In this document: in pieces, positions 33,208 to 46,174 of the stretch
Numbering within the stretch: position 1 is the first letter of the stretch
Layout of the letters: each line of letters starts with the position of its first letter
Assembly: GCA_026008535.1 (NCBI GenBank)
Contig: BRKX01000006.1
Coordinates: 45,868,664 to 45,932,663 of the forward strand
Source: Perilla frutescens
Taxonomy: Eukaryota > Streptophyta > Magnoliopsida > Lamiales > Lamiaceae
Direction: 5' to 3'
Length of the DNA stretch: 64,000 nt
Made by a program: the position numbers and the translations under genes
The notes under the pieces: model-generated
Told to the model about the DNA's origin: nothing
The model's database searches: none
What the model saw: the letters and a program-made list of their open reading frames with translations, nothing else

Positions 33208-34670
33208 ATGGGAAGGCTGTTGCAGCTTCCTTAATCTGACTTTGAAACTGTAATCATTTGGAGTAGAAAACTGATTTAAAATGTTGATGGTCCTTGAACT
33301 CAACTCCTTGGTAAAATGTCAAACAAAATGTTTCCCAATATTAGATCCAACATCCATAGAAAACATAAAAATTTGAATCTCAAATGGGTGAGGAAATTTG
33401 ATTTGGAATGTGTACCTACAGAAAAACAATCAATTGGCATTTTGAGCAAAGCTCTTAATTTTGAGAGATCTTCAAGCTTTTAGAAATCTCTTAATGTATG
33501 TGTGTTGTAGTGCCTGATTTGTCCATGTTGGGGCAAATGTTACAAATCCTGAACCCAACATCTGATTATTTAATTCTCTTACCATAAAGTGTATATATTT
33601 TGATTACCGTATCCTCAATTTATTTTCTCACTCTTGGTCGAGATTTGTGGCTATTTAAGATGTAGTTTTTTTTTGGTACAATATGAGCGATGATAAGAAC
33701 ATGATTGAATTGTTTTCGCAATTGCAAGCAATGTTTCGAGAAGTGCCAGATCACTTAGCACTTCTACATATACTAAAAATCAAGTTTCAACATCAGAAAT
33801 CCACTTGTATCTCTCCCTGCCAAATTATATCCCGTCAAAAATGGATGTTAGATCACATGTTTCGACGTTAAACCTAACATCCAACACTGCCTCAGCCCTA
33901 AGACGAGCTATTCAACAACAACATGAGATTGATAACATATTTCTGGATGCCTACAATTCGTTGAAGTTCTCCTTATTATGCATATTGATCTACAATTGTT
34001 TCTTTCTACCCAAAAAGGGAGAGTAGTTTATGGGGTAATTTTATTTTTTGCAACGCTTCAAGTTTGTATGTGATAATTACGTAATGCTTTACTTATGAGA
34101 GATTCTATGAGTTTTGTGCAAAAAGAATAACATTTAAGGAGGAGATTGTTGGAAATGATGTTGTCATCTGCTCCATAACATTTTTTAATGTTGGAGTTGA
34201 TGGTATAATCATTTCTATAACACTTAACGTGTGTTTTTTGAAGCTTTATTATTTCCTAATTTTTTGTAACTCAACAGATTGACCGAGTCCGCTTAAGTCT
34301 AATCAGTTGAGGATGAACCTTTGATGCTTTCGGCTATGATTTATTTATATCCTTGATTTTGATATCATGTTGACCGATTTTGATCATGTCTTGTTTTGAT
34401 ATTAATTCATCTTAATGTTTTGATATATGTTTGCATATATCTTATTTATATGTTGCTTCAACATATATTTCTGTACAGGGGATAATTACCCATGTGTTGT
34501 TGTCTATTACTATACAAATAATAATTTAAGGGGGTGCAGACCTTAAGGGAGAGATTTTTAAGTCTCTATTTTTTTATTTTTTTTTATTTATTTATTTCCG
34601 CTGCGGCTCTAACTGTAAATACATTTGTGTTTGTTGTTTTCTGTAGAAATGCTAAGATTAAGGGGGATAT

Positions 34671-36092
34671 TGTTAGAAATAGTGCTACATCAGATAACAT
34701 TGTCCTCAATGCTATACACGATGTGTAACAATATTATGACAACATTGACCGAAACATTACGTATAGTAATCTTATCCTTTCCTAGTTTTTAGGATTAATT
34801 TTTTTAATTAATTTGATCAATTTGTCTATCTTAATTAAATATATATCCACGAAATTTAAATTTAAAATAGTGGATATAGGTGGTTAAGATAGTGGATAAA
34901 CTTGACTTTGAAATGGTTAAAGTTAGTTCCTACTTTTAAGGAACCAGCATTTTTCCTTCCCTACTTTGTCTAACCACCTTGCAAATACTAAATATAGGAA
35001 GGCTGTTGCAGCTTCCTTAATTCTACAGATCGTGTGAAAGTGATTAGCTGGTAACAGTTGTAAAAGATGTGACATCGAAGTTAATGTTGCATCTAATGTT
35101 GTTTCATATTTTCCGTAACATCAGTCTATTCCAGTTCTGATAATCTTATCATTTCCTAATTTTTAGGATCAATTTATTTTAAATTGATCTGATTATTTTG
35201 TGATATTTATCACTGATTATTTCCACATAATTAGGAAATTATTTGTGGATTAAATCAGTTTTAAATCGTGGAATAAATCTAACTTTGAATCAGTCAAAGT
35301 TGGTTCTTATTTTCTAGGAACCATGATGTTCTATTCCTATCTTATCACTAACCACTGCAGGTGAACGTGGGCTGACTGGAGTAACTGCTACTGTTGCACG
35401 ATATTGAAGAACGTGTGAAGCACATAGTGGGAAGTGATTATCTCAAGGCCACTACAGTAATGGGGAGTTGAAAGTGGTCGATTCAAGGCACATTTGAGGT
35501 GTTCGTGGGAAACTACTGGAGCAAGATAGCCCTTGAAATGATTTATGCAAGCAGAGAAAATATCACCTTGAGTAGTGAGAAAACCTGAAGCTTGCATCTG
35601 TGTCTACTGGAGCTCCGTCAACATTCAACTCGACATCAGATCTATTGTCTAGATCAACTATAGGTATGTTTATATTAGTTGTGTGCATAGCAACTGATTA
35701 GATTGGATGTCAGTAGTTCTTCGAGTAGATACATTGTTTAGCTATCTTAATATTAGATAGTGATTTTGAGAGGAATTATACCCTGAGGCAATCACACACC
35801 GAAGGTGTGTGATTTAAAATTAATTTTTGTTCAAGTCGTTCTTTAAATTTTCGCTACGTGTTGAAGACATATTGGTTACACTAGCTTCAATATCAACTTT
35901 ATTATTTGCACATTGACGTTTTTCACAAGTTGTTTCTACTTGTATTTTAAAGTTATTTTCATGCAAACTGTTCTAAAAATTCCCGTGACAATGTTGTCAG
36001 TAAAGTGAATAACACTGGCTACAACATTGTCTATAACTTTGCATGTGTTTTTTTTTTATTTTTCACAGTATTTGAGGCAATAAATTCTAACA
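34671..36092 (+). repeat. 3' LTR of the second copia element
   Basis: Complete 1422-base LTR. It contains a perfect 10-base-pair hairpin, ATCACACACC-GAA-GGTGTGTGAT, at 35791-35813. Confidence 0.85.
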
Positions 36093-36097
36093 AATTT

Positions 36098-36889
36098 AAC
36101 TAGAAGTAGTATTCATATTAGTAAAAATGCATGCTATATGTGCATAATTGATTAAATTAATCCTTCAACTTTCATGCTTTGAATGTAAACCAACACAAAT
36201 GCAGAAGAAATAACAATCCGAGATGTAAAATATGACTGTCATCTGTTCACTTAATTAGCAGATTTATCTATACATATAGTACTCTCTCCATACTAATTAT
36301 ACAGTTCATTTTCTAACTCGCACGGAGATTAAAAATATTTATGCAAACAAGAGATAAAATTAAACTTCTAATATTACCGTTATTTAAAATCTATAACTTT
36401 CAAAAAGTCAAGTGATTAGTTTTTTTTTTTAATTTCCAAGACCTTAATTACAAGGGATGTATTCGTACATGCATTATCATGAAAAGTAATACTACTTATA
36501 GTAATACAACTATATCATTGGGACATCCTAAAAAAGTAACAGGGACTATATGATTGGAAGAATGAAGTATGATAGACAACGGCATTGTCAATATGCTTTT
36601 TACATTTCACAATAGTTTAGGTTATAATTGTTGTGTTTTTACACGTTTTGCAATGATATTTGTTATTTTTCATGTGGAAATTTGAGATATATACCATTTT
36701 TTATTTCAATTCTTTTATGCATGAGTGGAGGATACATATGTAATGCACATGTGTTGCCTTAAAAAAAAGTTTTGATTATCATCATCATCATCAGTGTCGG
36801 CCTTGATGGATGGCAAACATGGGCAACACCCAATTTCGGGGACTCAATTAAATATGTATGTATGTATGTATGTATATATATATATATAT
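36098..36889. other. Intergenic DNA ending in a TATG/TA microsatellite
   Basis: No gene is visible. (TATG)n followed by (TA)n occupies about 36853-36889, immediately before an LTR terminus. Confidence 0.6.
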
Positions 36890-37306
36890 TGTTAGGAATA
36901 GTGCTACATCAGATGTTGTCAACACTGTTGATAACATTGTCTTCAATGTTATGCTCTATGTCTAACAGCATTCCGACAACATTAACCGAAATATTGAGAA
37001 ATTTCACTATCACAAGTGATAAACACAATATAGATGTTTTCTCGGTCACTCCCTTAACAACACTGCATACAACAATAAGGAATCTATTCTCACTTCACTC
37101 ACTCGAATAAACCCTCATAAAATCACTATCTAAAATATAGATAGATACAGTGTATCATTCTGAATCCTAGCACTCTCAAATTTAACTACTTTACATACAC
37201 ACATAATTGAATCTATCAGGATTCAGTTGATTGAGACGCAAGGCAGATGTTGAGGAGAATGCCTCGGATATATCTTCAAGATGACACCAAATGCAAGCTT
37301 CAGATT
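36890..37306. repeat. LTR-family fragment, left of the gag-only element
   Basis: Starts TGTTAGGAATAGTGCTACAT, the terminus of the LTR at 32634/34671, on the plus strand for about 120 bases. Beyond about 37010 it resembles the same LTR's 3' half in the opposite orientation (AAATCACTATCTAA-type match to the complement of 35755-35775). It is interrupted at 37306 by the gag-only element and resumes at 41791. Confidence 0.55.
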
Positions 37307-38532
37307 TGATGAAGGCACAATGAGCATCAAAGAATCAAATGAAGAGCTGTCATTAAAGGATTCCAAGATTGTTACTTTGTTAACAATTAAAGTTTGGAGA
37401 TCAAGATTTGAAGAGCAATACATGAAGATAGAACTCATTAAGTTGTGCATGCATGGCAGATTCACGTTGCATAGACGAGTTGCATGGAGTTTTCATCCCT
37501 CTTAGTTATTTAATTAAGGTATTGATTTTATTTTAGACTATAGTATTAATTAGATTATAGTATTTATTATTTTGGATCAGATTTTTATTTATTTTTATGT
37601 AATTTTCGTGCATAATATAATTAGGTTTGACTAGAATTGTATTTAAGTCAATTTTCTACTTTGAATAGAATTCTAGTTTAGGCTTTTTCCTAGTATAGTT
37701 AGAGATCCCTTTTGGATCAGTTTTTAGGCCCTCTTAGCTTATTATTTTCGTGCTCCCTTAGCCCTATAAATAGGGACACCATGTAACGTTGATATTTTAG
37801 ACATTATTGATTAAATATGTCTTTGCATTCAATTTGTGTCTCAACCGTTTAAAGCTTTTGATTATTTTCTCGAAAATACTCATTCTTGAAGCCTAGAAAA
37901 CTTTGAGTCATATATCAAGAGAACGTTCTAATTCACACGAGGAATTAGGGTAAACTCGCTATCCGAAGAACAACTTTGAGATTCGTTTTCATCGTACAAG
38001 ATACGCTGGGGATTAATCGGATTGCAATTCATTCTACGTCAACACCAACATCAAGACACATACACCAACATCCATCCAATACCGACGCACACCTCACATC
38101 AATTCCAAAAGTCCAGATCATGTTCCACAAGATTTCCAAGTCAATTCGTTCATTTTCAGCCATATGTGTAATTCGGGTCGTGATCTTCACATATACCGTA
38201 AGTTTGTTCAAACTCATCTTACCCTATCTACTCAAGCCATACTAAACCTCACTCATATATTCCATACGTCTCATACCTCTCCCTCAACCATTCGATTCAA
38301 CCCTAGTTGTTTTTGGATTTTGTGTCTTATTTTGTGTGATTCAATTTAAGTATCTTGTTTAGGTCTAGATTAGTTCGTACAATTAATTTTTAGTCATATT
38401 TCATTTATTTCAGTTTATTTGCGTTAATTGAGTCATTAGATTAGGATTGAATCATGCTGAAGCTGACGTGTTCAATCTTAAAGTCTTCCGCGTGTTTGTA
38501 CCCTGTTCGTTTTATTTGTCCAGGTTACATCA
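37307..38532 (+). repeat. 5' LTR of the gag-only element
   Basis: 1226 bases, very similar to 40570-41785. A TATA-like CCCTATAAATAGGG lies at about 37761-37774. The start of the LTR is coding in the 3' copy, so this copy carries the same short open frame (to 37505). Confidence 0.9.
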
Positions 38533-39370
38533 TAATTTGGCATCAGAGCCATGTCAGTTCTGTTGGTCGTGGTTCAATCCTACGTGTCGTTTATTTTCTT
38601 ACATGTCTTTCTACGTGTCAATCGAGTTGTAATAGTTAGTGTTCATTGAAAAAAAAGAGTTCTGAAAAAAAATTCGAAAAAAAAACGTGAAAAAAAATAT
38701 CAAAATCTAAAAAAAAAGAGTTGATCCAAAAAAAAGCAAGATAAAAAAAAAATCCAAATTGAGTCATTGTTTCCTTTTGAGTTCTATTTTATTTTGATAC
38801 TTTCCTTCTAGTATAGATCCTTAGTTGGTAATTTCCTTGTGAGTCTTGTTTTATTTTTGGAACTTTCCTTCTAGTATAGATCTTTAATTGGTAATTTCCT
38901 TTTGAGTTGTAATTTATTTTTGGTCCTTCCCGTCTAGAGTCTAGTCTAATTAAGGTATTTAGATTGTATCACACTAGTGGTATACACATCCAAATCCATT
39001 TCTTTTCTTCTTAGTTTCTTGTTTCCTTTTCTTTTCTATTTCTTTCCTTATGATTTATTTTTGGATTTCTATTCTATTTGAGAACTTCAAAAATACATCT
39101 AATTCTTTCCTTATCTTCATTTCTTCCATTCCAATCCTTTCAAATCTTTCATATACTCCCCCGCACCAATAATTTTCATCCATCACACTTAAATGGTTTG
39201 AAAATCTGTCCTAGTTCACCTACACCACTTATCTACACCCATATACACCATCTGAACCATACACCCATGCACCCATACACCATCCAGTTCATACACCATA
39301 CACCACTCATACTCCGTACACCCGTACACCATATACACCAAATTCTTACCATCTTTACACCAACAACAAA

Positions 39371-40741
39371 ATGATCATCTCTGAGTTCGAAGGTCTACAC
39401 GATCCTGATGCTTACCTAGATTGGGAACAGAAAATTGACAAAATCTTTGAGTGCTACGACTTCCCCGAACCAAAGAAAGTACAGTTAGTTCCACTGAAGT
39501 TTAGAGGCTACGCAGCAACATGGTGGGGATTCCAGCAGAACCGGTGTCACCGAGATCGTCTTCCATATATCGACACATGGCATGAGTTGAAAGATTTGAT
39601 GTGAAAATGCTTCATTCCAGACCACTACCAATGGGAGTTGAAGAAAAAACTACACAAGCTTAGGCAAAGAGATCGAAGTATAAATGACTACTACAATAAA
39701 ATGATTGAAGCCATGAGACGAGCTGATGTAGAAGAATATCTAGAAGATACGATGGATAGATTTCTAGCTGGTCTACGAAGGGCAATTCGTGAAAGAGTAG
39801 CATTGTCACTTCGACGAGTTGGAGTACATGGTGGAATACGCCATCTGAATATAAAAGTGGCTAGAGGAGCTAGAGACAAGGTCCAAGGAAGTGATTCAAG
39901 TGGAGGCCTGTGAAAAGTTTCCAACTAGTTCGTTGCCACCAACGAAGATTCTACTTCCAAGGTACCAATTTTAAACATTGTTGAAGCATCTATTAATGAG
40001 TTGCCATCTGTTTCTATATGCTTAGAAGATGAGATAGTTGAACAAACTAAGCCGGAAGTAGACATGATAGTAACAATGAATGTGGAGAAGTCACTTTTGG
40101 AGGAGTTAGTTCTAGAAGATTGCAATTTGGAAGTTTCGTCCATTGAGATGACCGATCCTAAAGATTGTATGGAGGAACAACTACAAGTTGCAAATTTGGA
40201 GATCCATGATGCAGATGAGGAAGCTGAAGTAGTTGAAAACATGTTGGAGTTACAACCATGTTTACAAAAGGAGGATGACATCATTTTGGGAGTGGATGTC
40301 GTACAAGTGGAGCCTTTGCAAAAACATATGGCAGATCCATTGATTTCTAACATTTTTTGTCAACCATGTTCTTTTAGTGTTTTAATCTTACAGGTTGCCA
40401 AAAATGTGCCACATGATATTGATGTTCCACCAAACTTATTCGTGGTTCCTATGTCCATGCATCCCATGAAGTTGAAGCTTGAGCAAAAAGACTTTGATAA
40501 TCAGTTCGTGTTAGTCTTTGATCCCGGATATTCGAATTCGAGGATGAATTCTTTTCAAGATGAGGGGAATGATGAAGGCACGATGAGCATCAAAGAATCA
40601 AATGAAGAGTTGTCATTAAAGGATTCCAAGATTGTTACTTTATTAACAATTAAAGATTGGAGATCAAGATTTGAAGAGCAATACATGAAGATAGAACTCA
40701 TTAAGTTGTGCATGCATGGCAGATTCACACTGTATAAATGA
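39371..40741 (+). pseudogene. gag with acidic C-terminal extension, running into the 3' LTR (three stops)
   Basis: One 457-codon frame with stops at 39602-39604 (TGA), 39911-39913 (TGA) and 39926-39928 (TAG). The N-terminal third is a retrotransposon gag domain: EFEGLHDPDAYLDWEQKID, PLKFRGYAATWW, then YQWELKKKLHKLRQRDRSI and MDRFLAGLRR. Around the first stop, M-stop-K-C stands where the family has Arg codons, consistent with C-to-T changes. The second half is strongly acidic (VEKSLLEELVLEDCNLEV and similar), has no zinc knuckle, and its last 57 codons lie in the 3' LTR, ending at 40741. Gag would form the particle that packages element RNA; polymerase must come from another element. Confidence 0.8.
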
Positions 40742-41785
40742 GTTGCATGGAGTTTTCGTCCCCTTTAGTTATTTAATTAAGGGGTTGATTTTATTTTAGA
40801 CTATAGTATTAATTAGATTATAGTATTTATTATTTTGGATCAAATTTTTATTTATTTTTATGTAATTTTCGTGCATAATATAATTATGTTTGACTAGAAT
40901 TGTATTTAAGGCAATTTCCTACCTTGAATAGAATTCTAGTTTAGGCTTTTTCCTAGTATAGTTAGAGATCCCTTTTGGATTAGTTTTTAGGCCCTCTTAG
41001 CTTATTATTTTCGTTCTCCCTTAGCCCTATAAATAGGGGAACCATGTAACATTGATATTTTAGACATTATTGATTAAATATGTCTTTGCATTCAATTTGT
41101 GTCTCAACCGTTTAAAGCTTTTGATTATTTTCTCGAAAATACTCATTCTTGAAGCCTAGCAAACTTTGAGTCTTACATCAAGAGAATGTTCTAATTCACA
41201 CGAGGAATTAGGGTGAACTCGCTATCCGAAGAACAACTTTGAGATTCATTTTCATCGTACAAGATACGTTGGGATTAATCGGGTTGCAATTCATTCTACG
41301 TCAACACCTACACCAACATCCATCCAATACCGACGCACGCCTCACATCAATTCCACAAGTCCAGATTGTGTTCCACAAGATTTCCAAGTCAATTCGTTCA
41401 TTTTCAGCCATATGTGTAGTTCGGGTCGTGATCTTCACATATACCTTAAGTTTGTTTAAACTCATCTTACCCTATCTACTCAAGCCATTCTAAACATCAC
41501 TCACATATTCCATACGTCCCATACCTTTCCCTCAACCATTCGAACCAATTCAGCCCTAGTTGTTTTTGGATTTTATGTCTTATTTTGTGTGATTCAATTT
41601 AAGTGTCTTGTTTAGGTCTAGATTAATTCGTACAATTATTTTTTAGTCATATTTCGTTTATTTCAGTTTATTTGTGTTAATTGAGTCATTAGATTAGGAT
41701 TGAATCCTTCTAAAACTGACGTGTTCGATCTTAAAGTCTTTCGCGCATTTGTACCATGTTCGTTTTATTTGTCCGGGTTACATCA
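40570..41785 (+). repeat. 3' LTR of the gag-only element
   Basis: 1216 bases, TGATGAAGGC...GGTTACATCA. Contains the same TATA-like CCCTATAAATAGGG at about 41023-41036. Confidence 0.9.
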
Positions 41786-42602
41786 AGATTTTCTGCGATA
41801 AACTATGCTTGCACACAATATTACACAGATCCAACAACACTTGAAAATATCAACTCCGTACAAACACAACTAAGATATATAAATCTTAGTTGGTCTAGAT
41901 AATAGAGAAGATGTTGATTTCATTGTTCAAGAGATCTAGCAGAAAAGTGACGCAGCCTTCAAGCTTTTCACGTTCACTCCATGATGGTCTCTCCGACTGG
42001 GTAAGGATCTCTTTGATTGATGGTGAGTATATAAAGCCATCCTCCACGTTCTTGAAACCTCCCATGACTCCACTATGTCTTCATAGATCGTCTACTAAGT
42101 TGCAAGACACAAAATAGAAGAACAACGTAGAAGAGAAGTTGCACATTAATAGGAGCAGTTTTTTACCAAGTCAAAATCCTATGTTAAACGTATGGATTTA
42201 TCTCCTTATCTTATTTTATTTTATTCCCTAAAAATAGCTAAATAATAAAAAGATAAGGATAAATAATTTAATCAAATATTTATTAACATAAAGATATGAA
42301 AATAAAGGAAAGGATAATGTTAACAGAACTGGAACAGACTTTGACTATGTCAAAGCCAAGGTTATCCATTATCTTAACCACTTATATCCACTGTATTAAA
42401 TTCAAATTTCGTAGATATATTTAATTAAAATAAACAAATTAATCAGATTAATTCAAAAGAAATTAATAAATTAGAAAATGATAAAATTACTATACATAAT
42501 GTTTCGATCAATGTTATCAGAATGTTGTTACTCATCATGTAACACATTGAAAACAATATCATCAACAATATTAATAACATCTGATATAACATCATTCTTA
42601 AA
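41786..42602 (-). repeat. LTR-family fragment, right of the gag-only element
   Basis: In reverse complement the sequence from about 42602 reads like the first 300 or more bases of the LTR at 34671 (ATCAGATG, GATCGAAACATTATGTATAG, AATTAAATATATC(C/T)ACG), with many differences. Together with 36890-37306 it looks like an older, rearranged LTR split by the gag-only element. Confidence 0.6.
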
Positions 42603-42980
42603 GAGCTAGCTTCTTCGATCATATATTTGTTCTCTAAGAGTGGTATGAAAAAACCCGCACATCTGATCTAATCTACCTAACTGTCTAATAATTATTGGGA
42701 TTTTTTTGCACGTTACCCGTAAAAGTAAAAATAAAAATAAAAATTACTACTACTCATAAAAAATAAAAATAGGCAGCCAAAAATGAAAATATGCATTATT
42801 GATAAATAGTGTGGGGAAAATGCTATTTAGCCAAAACCTCAGTTTCATCCCCACTTTTGCTCTTTCATGTCGGAACCGCCTTACACGCACCCACACACGC
42901 ACATTTTTTTTCCCACTATAGTTAATTAATCACAAAGAATTTGGGGGAAAAAGAAAAAACTAGCGCACCGATAAAGAATC
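42603..42980. promoter_or_regulatory. Upstream region of the E2 gene
   Basis: About 380 bases between the LTR fragment and the E2 start. It has a pyrimidine-rich stretch with CACCCACACACGCAC near 42886-42902. No clear TATA box stands out. Confidence 0.4.
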
Positions 42981-45586
42981 ATGTCTTCCCCGAGCAAACG
43001 CCGCGAAATGGATTTGATGAAGCTGTAATAACTTGTGACTTTTGATTTTGTGTTTGATGCCTAATTCTGCATATGTATGATTATGGGTTGTGGGTTTTTT
43101 TTTTAGGATGATGACCGACTATAAGGTGGAGATGATCAATGACGGCATGCAGGAGTTTCATGTGGAGTTCCATGGTCCCAAAGAAAGTAATAATCTCAAT
43201 TTTTTAATTTATTTTGGAAATCTCATTTTGATGATCTATTTGTTTATTTTGAGCTGGGTTTGGGTTAATTTCTACTGCGTGTAATTATTTGGGGGGTATT
43301 TTTTTGTCCTTATTTTGTTACTTGGAATTTGTGATTGATGTATTTGGATTGGTTTGAGGTTTGGAGTTGAGCTTAGGATTAGAGGTTGGATGGTAGGACA
43401 CTGGTGTTTACTAGTTGAGTCATGAACTGAAATTGCACCTATGGTAAGATTTTGATATAAGTCGGGGCTTTCGAGCTTATTCCATTGTCTACTTTAATGT
43501 TTTATTGCTAGCTTGGATTTTGTTGAATTTTGAGTAAATGGATTTGATCCTATTGTGAATGCCCAAGATTATGTGATTGCTACATTCAGCTAGTTTAGTT
43601 GACTTATGGTGATCTGAGTGTCAGATTGTGAGGTTTATGAGGATTACTGATATGAGATATCCTTTCATTTGTTAGTTTCAGTGAATCTGCTAGATAGCTG
43701 TTCACTAATTTAACCCTCCATAATGAAGTGCTTTCAGTTAATTTCTTGTTTGCTGCTGCATTTATAGCAAAAAGGGGACTTCCCCCAACTTTTGTGGTGT
43801 ATGACAGGTCCGTATCAAGGAGGTGTTTGGAAGATTAGGGTGGAACTGCCGGATGCTTATCCATATAAATCTCCTTCCATTGGTTTTGTCAATAAGATTT
43901 ACCATCCAAATGTAGATGAGATGTGAGTCTGTAAACATAATATTATGCTCTAACATGGAGCGTCTCTGGAGGATTTTATTTGCTCGTATTCAATATAATA
44001 TAGTGCTTGTTGAACTGACATTGACATCAAGAGTTGCATTTTCATTTATGTCCCAGGTCAGGCTCTGTGTGTTTAGATGTAATCAATCAGACATGGAGTC
44101 CCATGTTTGGTAAGTTGAAAGTCTCTCTCTCTCTCTCTCTCAGTGAATATAAGTTGTGGACTGCTTTGTTGCTGCATCCTTCAGGGCCTATTGATGTCTG
44201 AATCGTTTTATTAGCCTGATCAAGTTATTTATTTCTTTTCAGACCTAGTGAATGTGTTTGAAGTGTTTCTTCCACAACTTCTTTTATACCCAAATCCATC
44301 AGATCCTTTGAACGGAGAGGCAGCAGCTTTAATGATGCGCGATCGCAATGCATATGATCAAAGAGTCAAAGGTAGAATTTCATTAGAAAGAAAACTTGTA
44401 TGCATACATTTGACTAGATGTGTAATGCATAAATATCTCTAAAATGCTTCACCTAATAATGCTACTTTTCTGGATACTGAGTGATTACAGATTAAAAATT
44501 AACTAAGGGGTGTTCGGTTGGAGGATAATAGAACTAAGGAATGGGAATGAGAGGGGAAATAGTCCCATTGGTGGTGCTTGACACGTGAGGTCCAGAATAA
44601 AAAAAATAAGTTAGTGATTACCCCTTTTTTCATTAACTACCCTTCTCCCTTAATGAACTTGATTATCATTTCCATTTCCCTCCTTAATCAAAACCATTTG
44701 CCATTGCCATTGAAGAATTTGAATCAAGCGTCCCATAAATCATGTGTTTTACTAGTGTTCTTCAAATAATTGATGGTGCTTCCTTTCTCTTGTTGTGAGT
44801 ATGTCTGCCTTTTGGAATAGTCAGTGTCCTTTAGGTGCGTGATAGTTAAGTTTCAAAGCATTTGAGTCCACATGTCAAACCCTGCCAGTGTTTGTCATAC
44901 CAGATAACTAGATGTTATTATCCTTATATACGGATGACGTACAACTATAGTAGGACAAAGGAGATTCATACTTCTTATTGTAGATGTTAAATCACTTCTA
45001 ATCATCATGGACTTCATCACGTGTGTTGCACGTGCATTTGTTGTTTTTAAGAACTTTTCACATTTTAGTTGGCTCTAGTTTTTCTATTATTTCTTACAAG
45101 GTTTTTCATGAGAACTACACCATCATCCCTGGTATTACAGTATTACTATATAAACCAGCTTTCTGAAACTATTATTTTCTCAAAAATCTTGATCCAATTT
45201 TCTATTGCACGTGTTTACAGCTTTGTTGCAGGCTTAAATTAAATCATGCAAAACTTCCTCAGTAAACCATTACATGCATTAGTAAAAGCCAAGGTTGCAA
45301 ACTGCAACAAAGAAAATAATAATAATAAAATAAAAAAATATCACACAGTTTTGACCAGCAAGGGAACCATATTCTAACCTTTTTACTTTTTCCCGAAGTG
45401 TGAGAAAATTAAAAGGCTAAAGGAATCATGAAAAATCACTTGGGCACCTGAGCACAAAAGTGCTCCGCATCACAAAGATCAAGAGGGGGAAGATATATTT
45501 CCCTGTCATATATATGTGAACCCTGTATGCATGGTTTACTAATTTGAATCTAAAATGTACTATACTATCATAGTGTGTGGGGAGTG

Positions 45587-45632
<46 letters not shown>

Positions 45633-46174
45633 TCTTTGTGATTGAAAAGAAGATTGTTGGAAACCTTTGAAACTACGGCAATGTTGATGGGGGAGATACA
45701 GATCAGCACGGGAGATGGCAGGGGCAGTGGCCTGTGTTTGTGGTTCTGGGACTAACTGGGTATTCCACCCCCCCCCCCCCCCCCCATGCCATGATGATTA
45801 GATTGATTGCTTGGCTTCTAGCAAAAACGAGTTGGGGTTACAACTAATTAAAATGGTCTTTTTGTGGGGTTTCTTCCTTTAGTTTCTCGTATGGAAAGTG
45901 AAATGAGAGTCCTTGAATGTACGAGAATTATGCTTTTGGAATTTGTGACATCCATTCTAGATTTAATATCTTGCTATTATAATTCCTGCTCCATCTTATT
46001 AGCTAATAACTTTGTAGAATCTTACCACACATCATTTTTTCAGAGTATTGCGAAAAATATGCAAAGCCCACCGATGCAGGGGTTGTGCCTGAAGAAAAAT
46101 CCAGCGACGAGGAACTGACTGAAGATGAGTATGTGTCCAGTGACGAGGAACTCGCTGGAAAAGCAGATCCTTAA
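42981..46174 (+). CDS. Ubiquitin-conjugating enzyme E2, UBC4/5/6 type, six exons
   Basis: Coding exons are 42981-43024, 43107-43186, 43808-43922, 44057-44109, 44243-44371 and 46044-46174. All have GT/AG borders, and the total is 552 bases, 183 residues. The start MSSPSKRREMDLMKL and the rest match Arabidopsis UBC4/5/6, which are of similar length. The UBC fold shows YHPNVDEM (HPN-type motif), the active-site Cys in SGSVCLDVINQTWSPM, and LPQLLLYPNPSDPLNGEAAA. The tail is acidic (SSDEELTEDEYVSSDEEL), as in this subgroup. The enzyme takes ubiquitin from E1 and passes it on with an E3. The last intron (44372-46043) is 1.7 kb and holds a GA microsatellite, a C tract and a possible MITE. No defect seen. 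Confidence 0.95.
45591..45629. repeat. (AG)n microsatellite in the last E2 intron
   Basis: An uninterrupted AG run of about 39 bases, inside an intron. Confidence 0.95.
45768..45785. repeat. Poly-C run of 18 bases
   Basis: Eighteen consecutive C in the last E2 intron; length may be affected by sequencing or assembly error. Confidence 0.9.

Larger units (their letters stand above)
32634..36092 (+). mobile_element. Second, internally deleted copia-type LTR element
   Basis: Starts TGTTAG, ends CTAACA, and is flanked by AATTT on both sides (32629-32633 and 36093-36097). The 3' LTR is 34671-36092 (1422 bases). The 5' LTR matches it only from 32634 to about 33207, then diverges, so its 3' half and the PBS were lost. 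A polypurine tract, TTAAGGGGGATAT, directly precedes the 3' LTR at 34658-34670 and sets the plus orientation. The internal 1.4 kb has no recognisable gag or pol domain. The short frames 33683-33871 and 33805-34026 lie here and I cannot assign them. Confidence 0.85.
37307..41785 (+). mobile_element. Non-autonomous gag-only LTR retrotransposon (TR-GAG type)
   Basis: LTRs 37307-38532 and 40570-41785 begin TGATG and end CATCA. The target duplication AGATT flanks both ends (37302-37306 and 41786-41790). A PBS-like TGGCATCAGAGCC follows the 5' LTR at 38538-38550 and a polypurine tract AAGATGAGGGGAA precedes the 3' LTR. The 2-kb interior encodes a Ty3/gypsy-style gag but no protease, integrase or reverse transcriptase. 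That matches terminal-repeat elements with a gag domain (TR-GAG) described in plants. The leader has an A-rich tract (about 38650-38755) and a CACC-rich tract (about 39200-39370). Confidence 0.9.

Noticed and set aside
33683..34026. Short plus-strand ORFs as a gag gene
   Set aside because: They lie inside the second copia element but show no gag, zinc-knuckle or polymerase motif.
44500..44765. MITE in the last E2 intron starting near GGGGTGTTCGGTTGG
   Set aside because: The left end resembles a common plant MITE terminus, but no convincing right end or target duplication was found.
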